Shown here: piece by piece, positions 29,413 to 51,475 of the stretch
How positions within the stretch are numbered: the stretch's first letter is position 1
Layout of the letters: each line of letters starts with the position of its first letter
Assembly: GCF_000243735.2 (NCBI RefSeq)
Contig: NZ_AHMP02000003.1
Location: 2,440,001 to 2,504,000, forward strand
Direction of reading: 5' to 3'
DNA length: 64,000 bases
Origin: Leptospira kmetyi serovar Malaysia str. Bejo-Iso9
Lineage (GTDB): Bacteria; Spirochaetota; Leptospiria; Leptospirales; Leptospiraceae
Notes under the pieces: generated by a model
What the model saw: only the letters and a program-made list of their open reading frames with translations
Database searches by the model: none
What the model was told of the DNA's origin: nothing
Program-made: the position numbers and the translations under genes

Positions 29413-30327
29413 TTACTTCAAAAGAGCGCGTAACGCGTCTTCCAGGTTCGGATACAGAAAAGAATATCCGTTGTCCTGCAGTTTTTTCGGAACAACCCTT
29501 TGGCCTTTTAGAAGAACCTCGGCCCCGTCTTCGAAAAGAATCTTCAGAGCCGTCGCGGGAACACGAAAAAAAGCGGGACGTCTCAAAACCTTTCCAAGGG
29601 TTTTCGTGAATTTTTCGTTGTCCACCGGATTCGGAGCGGTCAGATTCACCACGCCGGAAACATTAGAATTTTCTAATGCAAAAAGGATCGCGTTCACCGC
29701 GTCGTCGATATGAATCCAACTGAAGATCTGATCTCCGGAACCGATCGGCCCGCCCAAACCCAATCGAAACGAAGGAAGCATACTTTTTAAAGCGCCTCCG
29801 TCCTTGCTCAAAACGATTCCGGTTCGAACCCGAATCGATCGAACGGGAAGTTTTGCGATCGCTTCGATCCCGTGTTCCCAGTCGGAACAAAGGCTCGCCA
29901 GAAAATCGCTTCCTAAGGGAGAATTCTCCGAAAATTCTTCCGTGTTTTTTTCGTAGGAACCGTAGTAACCCACGGCCGAACCTTGGATAAAAACTTTGGG
30001 AGGAGTTCCCACAATTTTCAAAAAGGAAGAAACCAAATTCTCCGTATAATCCACTCGGGAAGAACGAATCTCTTCCTTTACTTTGTCGGTCCAACGCACG
30101 CCTGCGATCGGAGATCCGGCGAGATTGACAAGCGCGTCCAGTCCTTCCAGGTCTTTCGTTTTCGGAAAACTTCCTCCGACAACTTCCAAGTTTTTTTGGC
30201 CGCGCAAATTCGAAGGAATGTTGGAAGACCTACTGAAAATCCGTACGGAATGTCCGAGTTCCAACAGACGTTTCGCCAGATTGCTTCCGATCAAACCGGT
30301 TCCACCGGCAATTCCCACTTTCATCAT
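29413..30327 (-). CDS. TIGR01777 family NAD(P)-dependent epimerase-like protein
   Basis: A 304-residue extended SDR of the YfcH/SDR39U1 type. The Rossmann loop is [18 protein letters not shown], with [11 protein letters not shown], the catalytic-site region [12 protein letters not shown] and the C-terminal DUF1731 part [17 protein letters not shown] and GQRVVPKKL. The cellular substrate of this family is unknown. Two ATGs, 30327 and 30324, are preceded by AAGGTAAAG. A copy of the short dispersed repeat lies in frame near 30001, encoding IVGTPP. Confidence 0.9.
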   Translation of the reverse strand: MMKVGIAGGTGLIGSNLAKRLLELGHSVRIFSRSSNIPSNLRGQKNLEVVGGSFPKTKDLEGLDALVNLAGSPIAGVRWTDKVKEEIRSSRVDYTENLVSSFLKIVGTPPKVFIQGSAVGYYGSYEKNTEEFSENSPLGSDFLASLCSDWEHGIEAIAKLPVRSIRVRTGIVLSKDGGALKSMLPSFRLGLGGPIGSGDQIFSWIHIDDAVNAILFALENSNVSGVVNLTAPNPVDNEKFTKTLGKVLRRPAFFRVPATALKILFEDGAEVLLKGQRVVPKKLQDNGYSFLYPNLEDALRALLK

Positions 30328-30401
30328 TCTTTACCTTCGTCTTTTAAATCGTTTCGAGTAGAACCAAGTCGCGCTTCCGGACAGAATCCTGATTGCCCAA
30401 A

Positions 30402-30421
30402 GTAGGAGATCCTACATTTTT
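30402..30421. repeat. Short interspersed palindromic repeat, copy 3
   Basis: GTAGGA-GA-TCCTAC followed by ATTTTT, directly upstream of the gene starting at 30428. Confidence 0.6.
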
Positions 30422-30427
30422 GATTCT

Positions 30428-31090
30428 GTGATTTCCAAAAGTTACCTTTCGAAAATTTTAACCTTAATTTTCCCGATCGCAATCCTTTCCGGGAATCTCT
30501 ATCTCTACAACACGACAAAGAATAGAATCGAGACGTTTACGGTTCAACCCCCATTTTTGGCTTTTGACTTTACCAATTCCTATCTTGGAGATCGTAACTC
30601 GAGAATCTCTCATCTCTTGGATCAAAATCCTACGACAACTTGGACGAAACGACGTCCTTCCACGGCGCCGGAAGATTTTTTAGTGGAGTTACGACAAACA
30701 CATCATCTTGCCAACGGGAAACCGGCAATCTCGAAATGGAAAACACTTCATGTTGTAGGTTGCAAACAAACCGTCGGAGAAATGAAGCTGGATTTGATTC
30801 TCAGAGAATCGATCGACATGGACAAGGAACTTCGATTGCCCAAGGATCAACTTTTGGGAGAAAGAATTCTGAACTTCTCCGAATCAAAACACTTTAGCAT
30901 TCCTTTAGATTCTTACTACAAACCGGAAGCGACGGAGGAGTTCCCACAAAAGATGTTTATCTGGACGGTCAAAGGAACTTGGCCTAAAGAAAAATCCGAC
31001 GCGGCAACTTCCAAAACGAATCCCAACGAACCGAACAAAAACGCGCGCGAAGAACTTTGCCTCGAAGACATTTGGTTGAGCGAGAATTGA
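30428..31090 (+). CDS. Membrane-anchored protein with discoidin-like motif
   Basis: A 220-residue protein starting at GTG 30428, seven bases past a dispersed repeat. One N-terminal membrane anchor ([18 protein letters not shown]) precedes a periplasmic or surface domain whose start, [20 protein letters not shown] followed by W, resembles the Asp-x-Asn-Pro-x-Thr-x-Trp signature of discoidin/galactose-binding beta-sandwich domains. Two Cys residues, in VVGCKQT and LCLEDIW, may pair. Another copy of the repeat sits in frame near 30936, encoding EEFPQ. Glycan binding is a guess from the motif. Confidence 0.65.
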   Translation: MISKSYLSKILTLIFPIAILSGNLYLYNTTKNRIETFTVQPPFLAFDFTNSYLGDRNSRISHLLDQNPTTTWTKRRPSTAPEDFLVELRQTHHLANGKPAISKWKTLHVVGCKQTVGEMKLDLILRESIDMDKELRLPKDQLLGERILNFSESKHFSIPLDSYYKPEATEEFPQKMFIWTVKGTWPKEKSDAATSKTNPNEPNKNAREELCLEDIWLSEN

Positions 31091-31223
31091 ACTCAGATCG
31101 AACGAAGTTGAAACGAAAATAAAAGTATCGAAAAGTACCGAAGCTGAAAAGTAAAATCGAATCGAATTCGAAGAGGGCTTTGAAGTGTAGCTGGAAAATT
31201 CTTTTGTAAAAGCGGCGAATGAA

Positions 31224-31411
<188 letters not shown>

Positions 31412-31420
31412 GAGGATTGA

Positions 31421-31498
<78 letters not shown>

Positions 31499-31530
31499 CC
31501 GACTCCATGTTTTTAAAAACAGCCGCACTG

Positions 31531-32238
31531 TCAAGTAGAGTCTTCTACTTTTTCTATATGTCGTAAGATCTCGGGATGTGTAGGAGCTTTCGAGAGAGCT
31601 TTTTTAAAAGCCAAAATCGCTTCTTCCTTTTTACCGCTTTTGGAAAGAAGAACGCCGAACGAATCGAGATAAGCCGGATTGTCGGGCTCGTTTTTCAAAA
31701 CCGTTTTCAGACAATCGGCGGCCAATTTCCATTCTTCCGGGCTCGGCTCCCTTTGGTTCAACAAAAGATAACCGAGAGAATTCAAACTGTTTTTATAATC
31801 GGGACGCAATCTGAGAATTCTCTTGTGAATTTCGATCGCATCCTGAATTCGTCCCGACTTTTCCAAAGCGAAAGCCTTCATGGAAAGAATTCTCAGATCG
31901 TCCACTTGAACCTTGAGACGCTCCTCGCATTTTTCAAGAGCCTTGGAATATTCCTTATTTTGAATCAAAGAATATACGATCATCAAAATCGAATTTTCTC
32001 TTTCACCGAATCTCGGAAATTTTTCCAAAAGTTCTTCGAGAATGGAAACACATTTTTTATGATTGTCCGTTCTCGCGCAACATATCGCAAAATTATAATA
32101 TAGTTCGGGGTCTTCGTTTCCGGAGGAAATTTCCCGGTCGATCAGAGTGAGAGCGAAAAGAAAATTTTCCTTATTGATTTCCTGGAGAATCCTTTTCTTC
32201 GCGGAAGCGGATTTTTTATTCTTATCCTTATCTGCCAT
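31531..32238 (-). CDS. TPR repeat protein
   Basis: A 235-residue cytoplasmic TPR protein with no signal, beginning with a Lys-rich stretch [19 protein letters not shown] units are visible at [70 protein letters not shown] and [20 protein letters not shown]. Such proteins mediate protein contacts; no partner is known. Its ATG overlaps the end of surE by 11 bases, so it is the last gene of the sppA-Yip1-surE-TPR run. Confidence 0.85.
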   Translation of the reverse strand: MADKDKNKKSASAKKRILQEINKENFLFALTLIDREISSGNEDPELYYNFAICCARTDNHKKCVSILEELLEKFPRFGERENSILMIVYSLIQNKEYSKALEKCEERLKVQVDDLRILSMKAFALEKSGRIQDAIEIHKRILRLRPDYKNSLNSLGYLLLNQREPSPEEWKLAADCLKTVLKNEPDNPAYLDSFGVLLSKSGKKEEAILAFKKALSKAPTHPEILRHIEKVEDST

Positions 32239-32980
32239 TCTTACTCAAAGAATTCGAGAGTTCGTTTAACAAAGAAGAATCCGTTTGATCCAAGGACAAG
32301 GGCGTTAAGGAAATTTTTCCCGAAAAGAACGCGGCGAAATCCGTTCCTTCTTCCGCGGAATGACCGAGTTCGGAACCTCCGAGATAAAAATCGGCGATTC
32401 CTCCGATAATGTTCTTTTTGGAATACGTGTCTTCGTAAGTTCTTCTGCCGAGTTTTGTGATCTTTAAATTCTCCATCGAAGAAACGAAATCGGAAGGGAT
32501 GTTCATGTTGTAGACCGTTCCGACTTTCAAAAGAGAAACGTATTCGTTGATGAAGTGACGAACGAATTCAGCTTCTTGAATATAATCATATTCTTTATTT
32601 ACGTTTCCGGAACTCACCGCCAAGGAAAGTTTGCTGTGAATCGCTCCGTGTCTCGCGGCGCCGACCGTTCCCGAATAATGAACGTCGTGGCCCATGTTCA
32701 CGCCGCGATTGATTCCCGATAAAACGAGATCGATCTTCGGAAAGATTTCTCCGTGCAAACCGATGTTTACGCAGTCCGCGGGATAACCGTCCACAATATA
32801 ATGATTGTCGTTGATCCGTTCCACGCGCATCGAATCGTAAATCGACAAGGCCATGGAAGTCGCCGATCGTTCGCGCAAGGGCGCGATCAAAAACGTATTG
32901 TGTTCTTTTTGAAGGATCGCTTCCAGGGCTTTGATTCCCGAAGAAGCGATTCCGTCGTCGTTCGTGATAAGAATATTCAT
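32228..32980 (-). CDS. surE: 5'/3'-nucleotidase SurE
   Basis: A 250-residue SurE. Metal-site motifs are [20 protein letters not shown] at the start, [12 protein letters not shown], and the [20 protein letters not shown] loop, in the normal order. SurE dephosphorylates nucleoside monophosphates and short polyphosphates under stress. ATG 32980 is the correct start because the family begins at this motif; a longer reading to 33250 adds 90 low-complexity residues antisense-like in character. Its start overlaps the Yip1-like gene stop by four bases. Confidence 0.95.
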   Translation of the reverse strand: MNILITNDDGIASSGIKALEAILQKEHNTFLIAPLRERSATSMALSIYDSMRVERINDNHYIVDGYPADCVNIGLHGEIFPKIDLVLSGINRGVNMGHDVHYSGTVGAARHGAIHSKLSLAVSSGNVNKEYDYIQEAEFVRHFINEYVSLLKVGTVYNMNIPSDFVSSMENLKITKLGRRTYEDTYSKKNIIGGIADFYLGGSELGHSAEEGTDFAAFFSGKISLTPLSLDQTDSSLLNELSNSLSKNGR

Positions 32981-33576
32981 AAAATCAAATGAAGAATGGA
33001 ACCGGAAATGTAAAAATAAAACACGAACGGAAACGCGCCCGAAAGCGCCGCCGCGGTCACCGCGAAACGAACCGCGTCCGAAGTTTTCAAATCGTAGATG
33101 TATTGAATTCCTCTGGAAAGAATCATAACGTAATAACCGATCAGAAAAATAAGAATCAGAAAATAACCGATTCCTCCGGTCAAACCGGTTTCTCGAAGCA
33201 GAATCGCAAGCGGAGTAAAAAACGTAAAGATCGCCATCCCGAAACGGCAAAGGTTATACGAAAAATGAACGTTACCGGTTCTTTGTTTTTTCTGCGCGTG
33301 AAAATCGATCACCGCTCCCAAGATCATGGGAAGAATGGAAATCATGGAAAGGTTCGCAAGAAACGCAAGCCCGATCATTCCCATAGAACCGCTCGTATAA
33401 GGAGGGGAAAGATAAGTCGCTCCTACGGAAATGCTGAGCGCGCTCGGAATCAAAACGATCCATGAGAACAGATTCAGATTTTTTTCGGTAAGATTGGCGA
33501 GCGCAGCTTCCAAGCGGATCGGTTCGTATAAGGAGGCTTCCAATAACTCGAGAATGGAATTTAATAAATCTTTCAA
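32977..33576 (-). CDS. Yip1-like integral membrane protein
   Basis: A 199-residue protein with five predicted membrane helices (among them [37 protein letters not shown] and [18 protein letters not shown]) after a cytoplasmic helical N-terminus, the layout of bacterial Yip1-domain proteins. Function unknown. It begins five bases after the sppA stop and ends inside the surE start. Confidence 0.75.
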   Translation of the reverse strand: MKDLLNSILELLEASLYEPIRLEAALANLTEKNLNLFSWIVLIPSALSISVGATYLSPPYTSGSMGMIGLAFLANLSMISILPMILGAVIDFHAQKKQRTGNVHFSYNLCRFGMAIFTFFTPLAILLRETGLTGGIGYFLILIFLIGYYVMILSRGIQYIYDLKTSDAVRFAVTAAALSGAFPFVFYFYISGSILHLIL

Positions 33577-33581
33577 GTGTT

Positions 33582-34535
<954 letters not shown>

Positions 34536-34576
34536 TCTTGAGATCAGATTCCTTCCTCTGACGGTGTCAAATGAGA

Positions 34577-34597
34577 TTTTTTGTGGGAGTTCCCACA
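34577..34597. repeat. Short interspersed palindromic repeat, copy 4
   Basis: TTTTTTGTGGGAGTTCCCACA: a T-run and then TGTGGGA-G-TTCCCACA, the most symmetric copy in the window, between sppA and the RND pump gene. Confidence 0.6.
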
Positions 34598-34630
34598 CCG
34601 TCCATTCTCCCCAAAACGCAACATTTACGA

Positions 34631-34652
34631 TTTTTAGGAGTTCCTACATTTT
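34631..34652. repeat. Short interspersed palindromic repeat, copy 5
   Basis: A T-run, AGGAGTTCCTACA and another T-run, 34 bases after copy 4, upstream of the RND operator candidate. Confidence 0.55.
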
Positions 34653-34684
34653 CAAGTTTGACAGCAAAACGAACCATTTGAGAA

Positions 34685-34698
34685 ACTGACCAGTCAGT
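34685..34698. promoter_or_regulatory. Palindromic operator candidate for the TetR regulator
   Basis: ACTGAC-CA-GTCAGT is a perfect inverted repeat with six-base arms, followed by another GTCAG-like half (TCAG). It lies 17 bases before the RND pump ATG. Size, symmetry and sequence fit operators bound by TetR/AcrR-type repressors, and the pump is followed directly by a TetR gene. Confidence 0.65.
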
Positions 34699-34715
34699 CA
34701 GAAATAAAAATCAAT

Positions 34716-37829
<3,114 letters not shown>

Positions 37830-37833
37830 CCCA

Positions 37834-38526
37834 TTGAGCGCAAACGCCAAAGAAGATTATCCATCGGAATCCGGGAAAAAAAATTCCTTTCCCGGTTTCG
37901 GGGCTTATTACCCCGCTTCGGGAAAAGAATCCAAAAAATCCCTGGAGACGAGAGATAAACTTTTGGAGGCGACCCTTGCCGTTTTTAGTAGCAAGGGTTT
38001 TCACGAAGCGAGAGTGGAAGACATCACCGCGCAAGCGGGTTGTGCAAAAGGAACCTTTTACGAACATTTTAAGAGCAAGGACGATCTGATCTACATTCTG
38101 ATCGACTACGCGGCTCGAAAGGATTTGGAAGTGACTCAATCCCTGTTCTTAAAATGTAAAAGTTCCGAGGATATCCGGGACAAATATCTCAAACCGATTC
38201 TTTTGGACATTCATTCCAAAAAGGAACTCAACCGTGTTTGTTATCAGTTTCTAACGAACGAAATTCTCACCAAAGAAAAACTTCAGAAGAAGATCGATTA
38301 CTATAACCGATTGTATCGAAGATATCATCTCAAGAACATCAAACAAGCGCAGAATCTGAACTACTTGAAAAAGGATATGGACAGAGAGGAGATTTTCGTT
38401 TTGTTTCGATACTTGGTCGACGGTTTTACGATCAACCAAGCCTATTCTTTGTTCTGTTCCCCGAGCGGGAAGGTGGAGATGGGATCGATTCTGAAATTGT
38501 TCGATCGATCCCTTCTCGTTTCTTAA
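37834..38526 (+). CDS. TetR/AcrR family transcriptional regulator
   Basis: A 230-residue regulator. The DNA-binding domain runs from about residue 38: [41 protein letters not shown], the typical helix-turn-helix. The C-terminal half is helical and variable, as expected of ligand-sensing domains. The first 37 residues are an unusual polar tail rich in Ser, Lys and Gly. The start is TTG 37834, four bases after the pump stop, preceded by AAGAAG. It is predicted to repress the pump, probably through the palindrome at 34685-34698, and so itself. Confidence 0.9.
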   Translation: MSANAKEDYPSESGKKNSFPGFGAYYPASGKESKKSLETRDKLLEATLAVFSSKGFHEARVEDITAQAGCAKGTFYEHFKSKDDLIYILIDYAARKDLEVTQSLFLKCKSSEDIRDKYLKPILLDIHSKKELNRVCYQFLTNEILTKEKLQKKIDYYNRLYRRYHLKNIKQAQNLNYLKKDMDREEIFVLFRYLVDGFTINQAYSLFCSPSGKVEMGSILKLFDRSLLVS

Positions 38527-38574
38527 TTTCGCTTAACGTTAAAATTCTTTTCCGTCTTTTAGGTCCGACTCGGA

Positions 38575-40245
<1,671 letters not shown>

Positions 40246-40738
40246 TTCAAGATACCGGCCCGAAGCCGTTCCCCTTCTCTACTTGAACTTTTTGTAACTT
40301 CATCGAAATCTATATTTCATTTACGTTACAATCAGATGAGAGAAATGTTTCATTTTGATTACAAAATCCCGGATCGGAAAAAACGTATTTTCTCCGCTGC
40401 AAAAGACCGTATCGCAAACCGATGCTTCTCAAAAGGAACGCAAGATCCGAAACCTTAGGAAACGGACTTTGTATGTGGACGTTTTTCAAAATTCGAAAAA
40501 CGATGGGGAGAATTCAAAGGCGAATCTTTCCGAAACGATTCGATGACCCCGAAAGAGCGCCTAAAAATACAATACGATCCGACGAAAAAAGAAAGTCTTT
40601 AAAATCGGCAAAGAATGGAATTCGGAAATTTATTTCCATACGAACAAACCTTAAACCGCGTCGCGGTTCGCGCAGTTTTTCGATCGATGTAAACCCCGAG
40701 CGAACCGACGAACAACGAGGATTGAAAGTCTAAGAATT
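40246..40738. other. Intergenic region with a split inverted repeat
   Basis: A 493-base gap between two divergent genes. Near the porin start, TTGTAAC (40292-40298) and GTTACAA (40325-40331) form seven-base arms 26 bases apart, with an inner GAAAT-CTAT-ATTTC hairpin. The rest holds only short open frames in the plus strand with no good start or codon pattern; I see no gene in it. Confidence 0.45.
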
Positions 40739-41605
40739 ATGGCAAATAGGCTCAAAAAGCGCGTCGAAAACCAAGAAGGCAACTTCTATGTGGATTCCAC
40801 TTGTATCGATTGTGAAACCTGTAGAATTCTCGCGCCCGGCACATTCTCCGAAAAAAACGGCGCTTCTTACGTATGGAAACAGCCTGAAACAGAACTCGAA
40901 AAGATAGACGCATTGCGCGCCTCGATCGCTTGTCCCACGACTTCCATCGGAACCGAGGACAGAATGGATCTACAAGCCGCCAAAGAAACCTTTCCGACTC
41001 GAATCGAAACAAACGTATATCATAGCGGATATCATTCCAAGGATTCGTTCGGAGCGTTTTCGTATTTCATTCAAAGGGAGAATGGAAACATATTGATCGA
41101 TTCTCCCCGCTACGTGCCTTCCCTTGCCGACAAGATCGAAACGCTCGGAGGAATCCGTTATCATTTCCTGACTCACCAAGACGATGTGGCCGATCACGAA
41201 AAGTTTCACGAACGATTCGGATGCGAAAGAATCATTCACGAAGCCGATCGAAGAGCGGCCCCGAATTCGGAAATCATTCTTACCGGAGAATCGGTCTTCG
41301 AGTTGGACGAAGACTTAAAAATCATACCGACGCCCGGACATACAAAAGGGCACGCGGTTCTTTTATACAAGGATCGGTTTTTATTTACGGGAGATCATCT
41401 GGCGTACGATCCTCACAAAGAAAGATTGATCGCGTTTCGAAGCGTTTGCTGGTATTCTTGGCCGGAACAGATCCGATCGATGAAACGTTTGCGGGACTAT
41501 TCTTTTGAATGGGTTTTACCGGGACACGGTTATCCCTTAAACAAGGGAGCCGAGACGATGGGAAAACTTTTGAGCGCTTGTATCGACTGGATGGAAAGAC
41601 GTTAG
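40739..41605 (+). CDS. Ferredoxin - metallo-beta-lactamase fusion protein
   Basis: A 288-residue protein with a ferredoxin-like N-terminus ([20 protein letters not shown], then a fourth Cys in [11 protein letters not shown]), enough for a 4Fe-4S cluster, joined to a metallo-beta-lactamase-fold hydrolase. The metal motif is [12 protein letters not shown], the HxDDxxDH variant in place of HxHxDH, with [18 protein letters not shown] and LPGHGYP supplying the remaining ligands. The same fusion exists in plants and other bacteria, with no assigned substrate. Start ATG 40739. It is followed at 12 bases by a convergent hemerythrin-like gene. Confidence 0.88.
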   Translation: MANRLKKRVENQEGNFYVDSTCIDCETCRILAPGTFSEKNGASYVWKQPETELEKIDALRASIACPTTSIGTEDRMDLQAAKETFPTRIETNVYHSGYHSKDSFGAFSYFIQRENGNILIDSPRYVPSLADKIETLGGIRYHFLTHQDDVADHEKFHERFGCERIIHEADRRAAPNSEIILTGESVFELDEDLKIIPTPGHTKGHAVLLYKDRFLFTGDHLAYDPHKERLIAFRSVCWYSWPEQIRSMKRLRDYSFEWVLPGHGYPLNKGAETMGKLLSACIDWMERR

Positions 41606-41617
41606 TTGCGATTGATT

Positions 41618-42025
41618 CTAAAAAAGAACGTAGATTTCGTTTTCTTCCTTTCGAATTCGATCTCTGAGTTTTAGGATCAGTGTTTCCGTTTCTTCGCGAA
41701 ATTCTTTTTCTTCCTTGAGAATGGAAGATGGAAGTAGCCACTTACAATGATATTTCTTAAAATGATTTTTTAGATCGATGGTGCGTGCGATAAAGTCTTC
41801 CGCAAGAGTGGACGCGAATTCGTCCTTCATACTTTTGATTTTTGGATACAACAGGTTTTCTTCTATATTCAAATGAAGTCTCAATCGGGCGGAAAAACTC
41901 GCCAACTCGTGAAGGAGTTCGTCCATACCTTCCGAAATTTCGCCGAGAAGCCTTTTTTCGATGTCGTTCAGCAGTTTTTGAATTTCTACATACTGAAACT
42001 TATAGAACTCTATATTCAAAACCAA
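41618..42025 (-). CDS. Hemerythrin-like (HHE) protein
   Basis: A 135-residue all-helical protein. Likely metal ligands are the His and Glu residues in DELLHELASFSARLRLHLNI, EENLLYPKI and NHFKKYHCKW, arranged like an HHE/hemerythrin cation-binding domain. Such domains bind a di-iron centre for oxygen, NO or metal sensing and storage. The first expected His is not obvious, so the site may be incomplete. Start TTG 42025 with no clear ribosome site. Confidence 0.65.
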   Translation of the reverse strand: MVLNIEFYKFQYVEIQKLLNDIEKRLLGEISEGMDELLHELASFSARLRLHLNIEENLLYPKIKSMKDEFASTLAEDFIARTIDLKNHFKKYHCKWLLPSSILKEEKEFREETETLILKLRDRIRKEENEIYVLF

Positions 42026-42337
42026 TATCCTTGCTTTCGGAAAATTTATTTTTAGAACCCGTTCAAAATAAACCGAACGTAAAAACCTGATTCCAGAAAG
42101 AGGAAAACCGTTCTGAGGCCAATGATTTATTTGTTTTAACGCAAGATTCCGTATGCGAAAGAGCGAAACCGAACCATCCTCGTCCCTCCGACAAACCGAT
42201 CGAGTATCACAAAGATATATTTTTTTCGTAAAAACTATCTCAAAATAAAAGCAACTTTGTATGTATACTTATAATAGCGAATATTTTGAATTATAGAACG
42301 GATTTCATTATAGCGGTTTGACGTTAGAATTTCATAC
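42026..42337. other. Intergenic region
   Basis: A 312-base AT-rich gap between the divergent hemerythrin-like and EAL genes. It very likely holds the EAL gene promoter, but I find no clear -35/-10 pair, hairpin or small gene. Confidence 0.4.
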
Positions 42338-44056
42338 ATGGGAACGCAAATACAGAATCTATCGCCATCCTTGCAGAAATCCTTATTGTATTTTTCGGAT
42401 CAATCTGCGGAAGGAATCGTCGTTGTCGATCGTGACTGGAAAACCGTATACGCAAATCATAAGTTTCAAAATTTTTGGTCGTTCCCCAATTTCCAAATAC
42501 TTTACGAAAAGATAATACCTGTTCTCAAATCGAAAGAAAAACAGGATCTCGGAAACGATACGAACATCTCGCATCTTCTGCGGGAAACGGAAGACGCCGA
42601 AGATTCTTTCCTGAGCGAAACGAATTTTCAACTGAAACTGAGCATCCACGATTTCGAAGATTCTTATATGATCCGCTTCAAACCGCAACCGAACGCACAA
42701 CCTCGAAAAGAATACGAGGCGGGGCAATGGGATAAAAGTACCAATCTTCCGAATCAAAAATATTTCTTAAATCATTTCGGAAATCAGATCGCAGAGGAAG
42801 AAACCGGGATCGACGGACATTATTCGTTTTTACTTTCGGTCTGCAACCCGGACGCGATCGTATCGAACGAGAACAATTCTTACTTCGAGTTTATCTACGG
42901 AAAAGTCACCGATCGACTCAAAAAATACGTGGATCGAAACGATCATCTTTTCCGAATCGAAAATGATAAATTTCTAATATCTTCTTCCCATGTGAATTCG
43001 GAAGCGAAAGCGGAATGGTTCGCGGAATGTATTCGTATGCTTTTCGACTTTCCGTTTACGTACGAAGGAAGGGAATTTCATCTCAACGTCAATATCGGTT
43101 ATACCAAATTCGATTCCAATTCGGGAACGGATATGAACGCGCTTCGAATTCTAAAGGAAGCGCTTCATCATTCCTGTATGATCGGCCCGAATTCTCTTTT
43201 TTATTACGATCAAACCGCGATCGAATCGACTTCGGAAAAGGCGAAGATCGAAATCGATCTCCGCAAGGTTCTGCATCGTAACGAACTCGAAATCCATTTT
43301 CAACCGATTCTCGACCTAAAGGAAAACAGGATTTTTTCCATGGAAACTTTGGTGCGTTGGAATCATCCCGAAAAGGGAAAACTTCTCCCGGGAAGTTTTA
43401 TTTCGATCGCGGAAAGTTCCAGTTTCATCAAAACGATCGGGGAATGGATGATCTGGGAAACGTTTCGATATTACCAAAATTCTATATTAAAATCCGAGAA
43501 TATATCCTTGTCCTTGAACATTTCTCCGAAACAACTTTCGGATAAGAATATTTTTCCTCTCTTAAAGGAAGCGAGCGACTACTATAAGATTCAACCTTGT
43601 TCGATCATTTTGGAAATCGTGGAGGATTCTTTCGATTCGAGAGAATCTCAGATCAGCAAAGTGGTCGGAAAGTTGAGAGATTACGGATTTAAGTTTGCGA
43701 TCGACGACTTCGGAAAGGGTTATTCTTCCCTGGGAAGATTGATTCATCTTCCGATCGATTACATCAAACTCGATAAGATGTTTCTTTTTAATTACTTTCA
43801 GACTTCGACGCGGGCCGTGATTACTTCCATGGTCAACCTGGTCCAAGCGATGGGAAAGGCGATCATCGTAGAAGGTGTGGAAAACGAAACGCAACACAAG
43901 CTCCTTCGCGAACTGAATTGCGATTTCGGTCAGGGTTATTTTTATTCTCATCCAGTGGAAATCGAACTCGCCGAAAAGTTAGTTCGGGAGAAATCGATTT
44001 CCTTTGCGATGGCTTCTACTTCGACAACTACATCCGCGGCCACGTCGATAGAATGA
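42338..44056 (+). CDS. PAS - degenerate GGDEF - EAL cyclic-di-GMP phosphodiesterase
   Basis: A 572-residue cytoplasmic protein. A PAS-like N-terminus ([19 protein letters not shown]) precedes a GGDEF-fold region whose signature is reduced to RIENDKF, so it cannot make c-di-GMP. The EAL domain spans about 310-555: [21 protein letters not shown] (ETL for EAL), [49 protein letters not shown] and [10 protein letters not shown]. The metal and catalytic Glu, Asn, Asp, Asp, Lys and Gln positions are kept, so c-di-GMP hydrolysis is likely. It ends in a Ser/Thr/Ala-rich tail. Start ATG 42338. Confidence 0.9.
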   Translation: MGTQIQNLSPSLQKSLLYFSDQSAEGIVVVDRDWKTVYANHKFQNFWSFPNFQILYEKIIPVLKSKEKQDLGNDTNISHLLRETEDAEDSFLSETNFQLKLSIHDFEDSYMIRFKPQPNAQPRKEYEAGQWDKSTNLPNQKYFLNHFGNQIAEEETGIDGHYSFLLSVCNPDAIVSNENNSYFEFIYGKVTDRLKKYVDRNDHLFRIENDKFLISSSHVNSEAKAEWFAECIRMLFDFPFTYEGREFHLNVNIGYTKFDSNSGTDMNALRILKEALHHSCMIGPNSLFYYDQTAIESTSEKAKIEIDLRKVLHRNELEIHFQPILDLKENRIFSMETLVRWNHPEKGKLLPGSFISIAESSSFIKTIGEWMIWETFRYYQNSILKSENISLSLNISPKQLSDKNIFPLLKEASDYYKIQPCSIILEIVEDSFDSRESQISKVVGKLRDYGFKFAIDDFGKGYSSLGRLIHLPIDYIKLDKMFLFNYFQTSTRAVITSMVNLVQAMGKAIIVEGVENETQHKLLRELNCDFGQGYFYSHPVEIELAEKLVREKSISFAMASTSTTTSAATSIE

Positions 44057-44094
44057 TAGAACGAATCGGGCTTGTCGATCTTGTCAATCGCCGA

Positions 44095-45792
<1,698 letters not shown>

Positions 45793-45814
45793 CGTTCTCT
45801 CCTAGTTCGTAAAA

Positions 45815-45856
45815 CTTTTCCGAAACTTTACGTTCTATCTTTGGTTTTCGGAAAAG
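45815..45856. promoter_or_regulatory. Eleven-base inverted repeat in the acyl-CoA dehydrogenase leader
   Basis: CTTTTCCGAAA (45815-45825) and TTTCGGAAAAG (45846-45856) are perfect inverted repeats separated by 20 bases, 23 bases upstream of the dehydrogenase ATG on the minus strand. It could be a pair of half-sites for a fatty-acid responsive repressor or an RNA hairpin that hides the start. Confidence 0.55.
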
Positions 45857-45976
45857 ATATCTTTGGAAAGTATAAGTCCACCCGCATTTTCAAGCGAGCG
45901 AAAAAAGGAATCGAAGACGCATGTAAAACAAACTAACGTGAACGCGGATTCATAAAACGACTTCGTTTCAATTCGA

Positions 45977-48607
<2,631 letters not shown>

Positions 48608-48702
48608 ATTACTTTACGAATTTATCATATTCCCGATCGAAACGTTTCTCAAAACGGCTTGTCTACATTTTAATCCGATTTGATAAGCGAAGCGACCGAA
48701 AA

Positions 48703-50838
<2,136 letters not shown>

Positions 50839-50900
50839 AGATTTTCATTGCAAAATCAATGGTTAGGATAGAATTTTCTGAAAACCTGGAGGAACTCCCG

Positions 50901-51410
50901 ATGCCAATGGAGAATCTTTCATCCCTTGCAAGTAAAGTCCTGCCGGGGCATGAATTCTATGAAAAGTTCAGAGAAGAAATGGACCCCGAACAAGAGATAT
51001 TCCATCTGAAGATGAACTACGCGAAGGTTCTCGTCAGCATCTGGTCTTATTCCTGCATGGCCGACGGAATCTTTCATCAAAAGGAAGGAAGTCTCGTGGG
51101 ACAAATGGTCAAAGCTCTTTTCGAAGAAGGTTGTATCTTCTTCGATCATCAAGGAGAAAAGACTTCGATCATCAGCGAGTTATCGGACGTATTCGAAAAT
51201 CCGCTTCCCGTAAAAACGGTCCGCAATTTTTCGGAGGGCAATCCTATCATGGCCGCCGGATTTTACGAAGACGCTTGTGTCATCGTATCGATGGACGGAT
51301 CTCTTACGAAAAAGGAAAGGGAGTTTTTGGACGATCTCGCGAAAGAACTCGAAATTTCTTCCATGGATAAGAAGAATATCGAGAACAGAATTCTCGAGAA
51401 GAAAAAGTAA
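50901..51410 (+). CDS. TerB-like protein
   Basis: A 169-residue helical protein. ATG 50901 is chosen because GGAGGA ends seven bases upstream; a further in-frame ATG at 50859 lacks this. The helical repeats include [20 protein letters not shown] and [20 protein letters not shown], giving two D-G-x-x-x-x-x-E-x-x-x type segments as in the TerB (tellurite resistance) fold. TerB proteins bind metal at conserved acidic residues; role unknown. It is divergent from metG and ends 65 bases before the next gene. Confidence 0.7.
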   Translation: MPMENLSSLASKVLPGHEFYEKFREEMDPEQEIFHLKMNYAKVLVSIWSYSCMADGIFHQKEGSLVGQMVKALFEEGCIFFDHQGEKTSIISELSDVFENPLPVKTVRNFSEGNPIMAAGFYEDACVIVSMDGSLTKKEREFLDDLAKELEISSMDKKNIENRILEKKK

Positions 51411-51475
51411 ACCTATCTTTTGAGAAACAACCGCCTTCTATTCTTTCATTCGCCCCGATTCAGGGAGCCTCGTCC

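Noticed and set aside
32981..33250. 90-residue N-terminal extension of SurE
   Set aside because: SurE starts at its NILITNDDG metal motif, and the extension is opposite-frame sequence of the Yip1-like gene.
40422..40733. 103-residue open frame before the ferredoxin fusion
   Set aside because: Arg/Lys-rich shadow-like composition, no start signal, and it overlaps other short frames.
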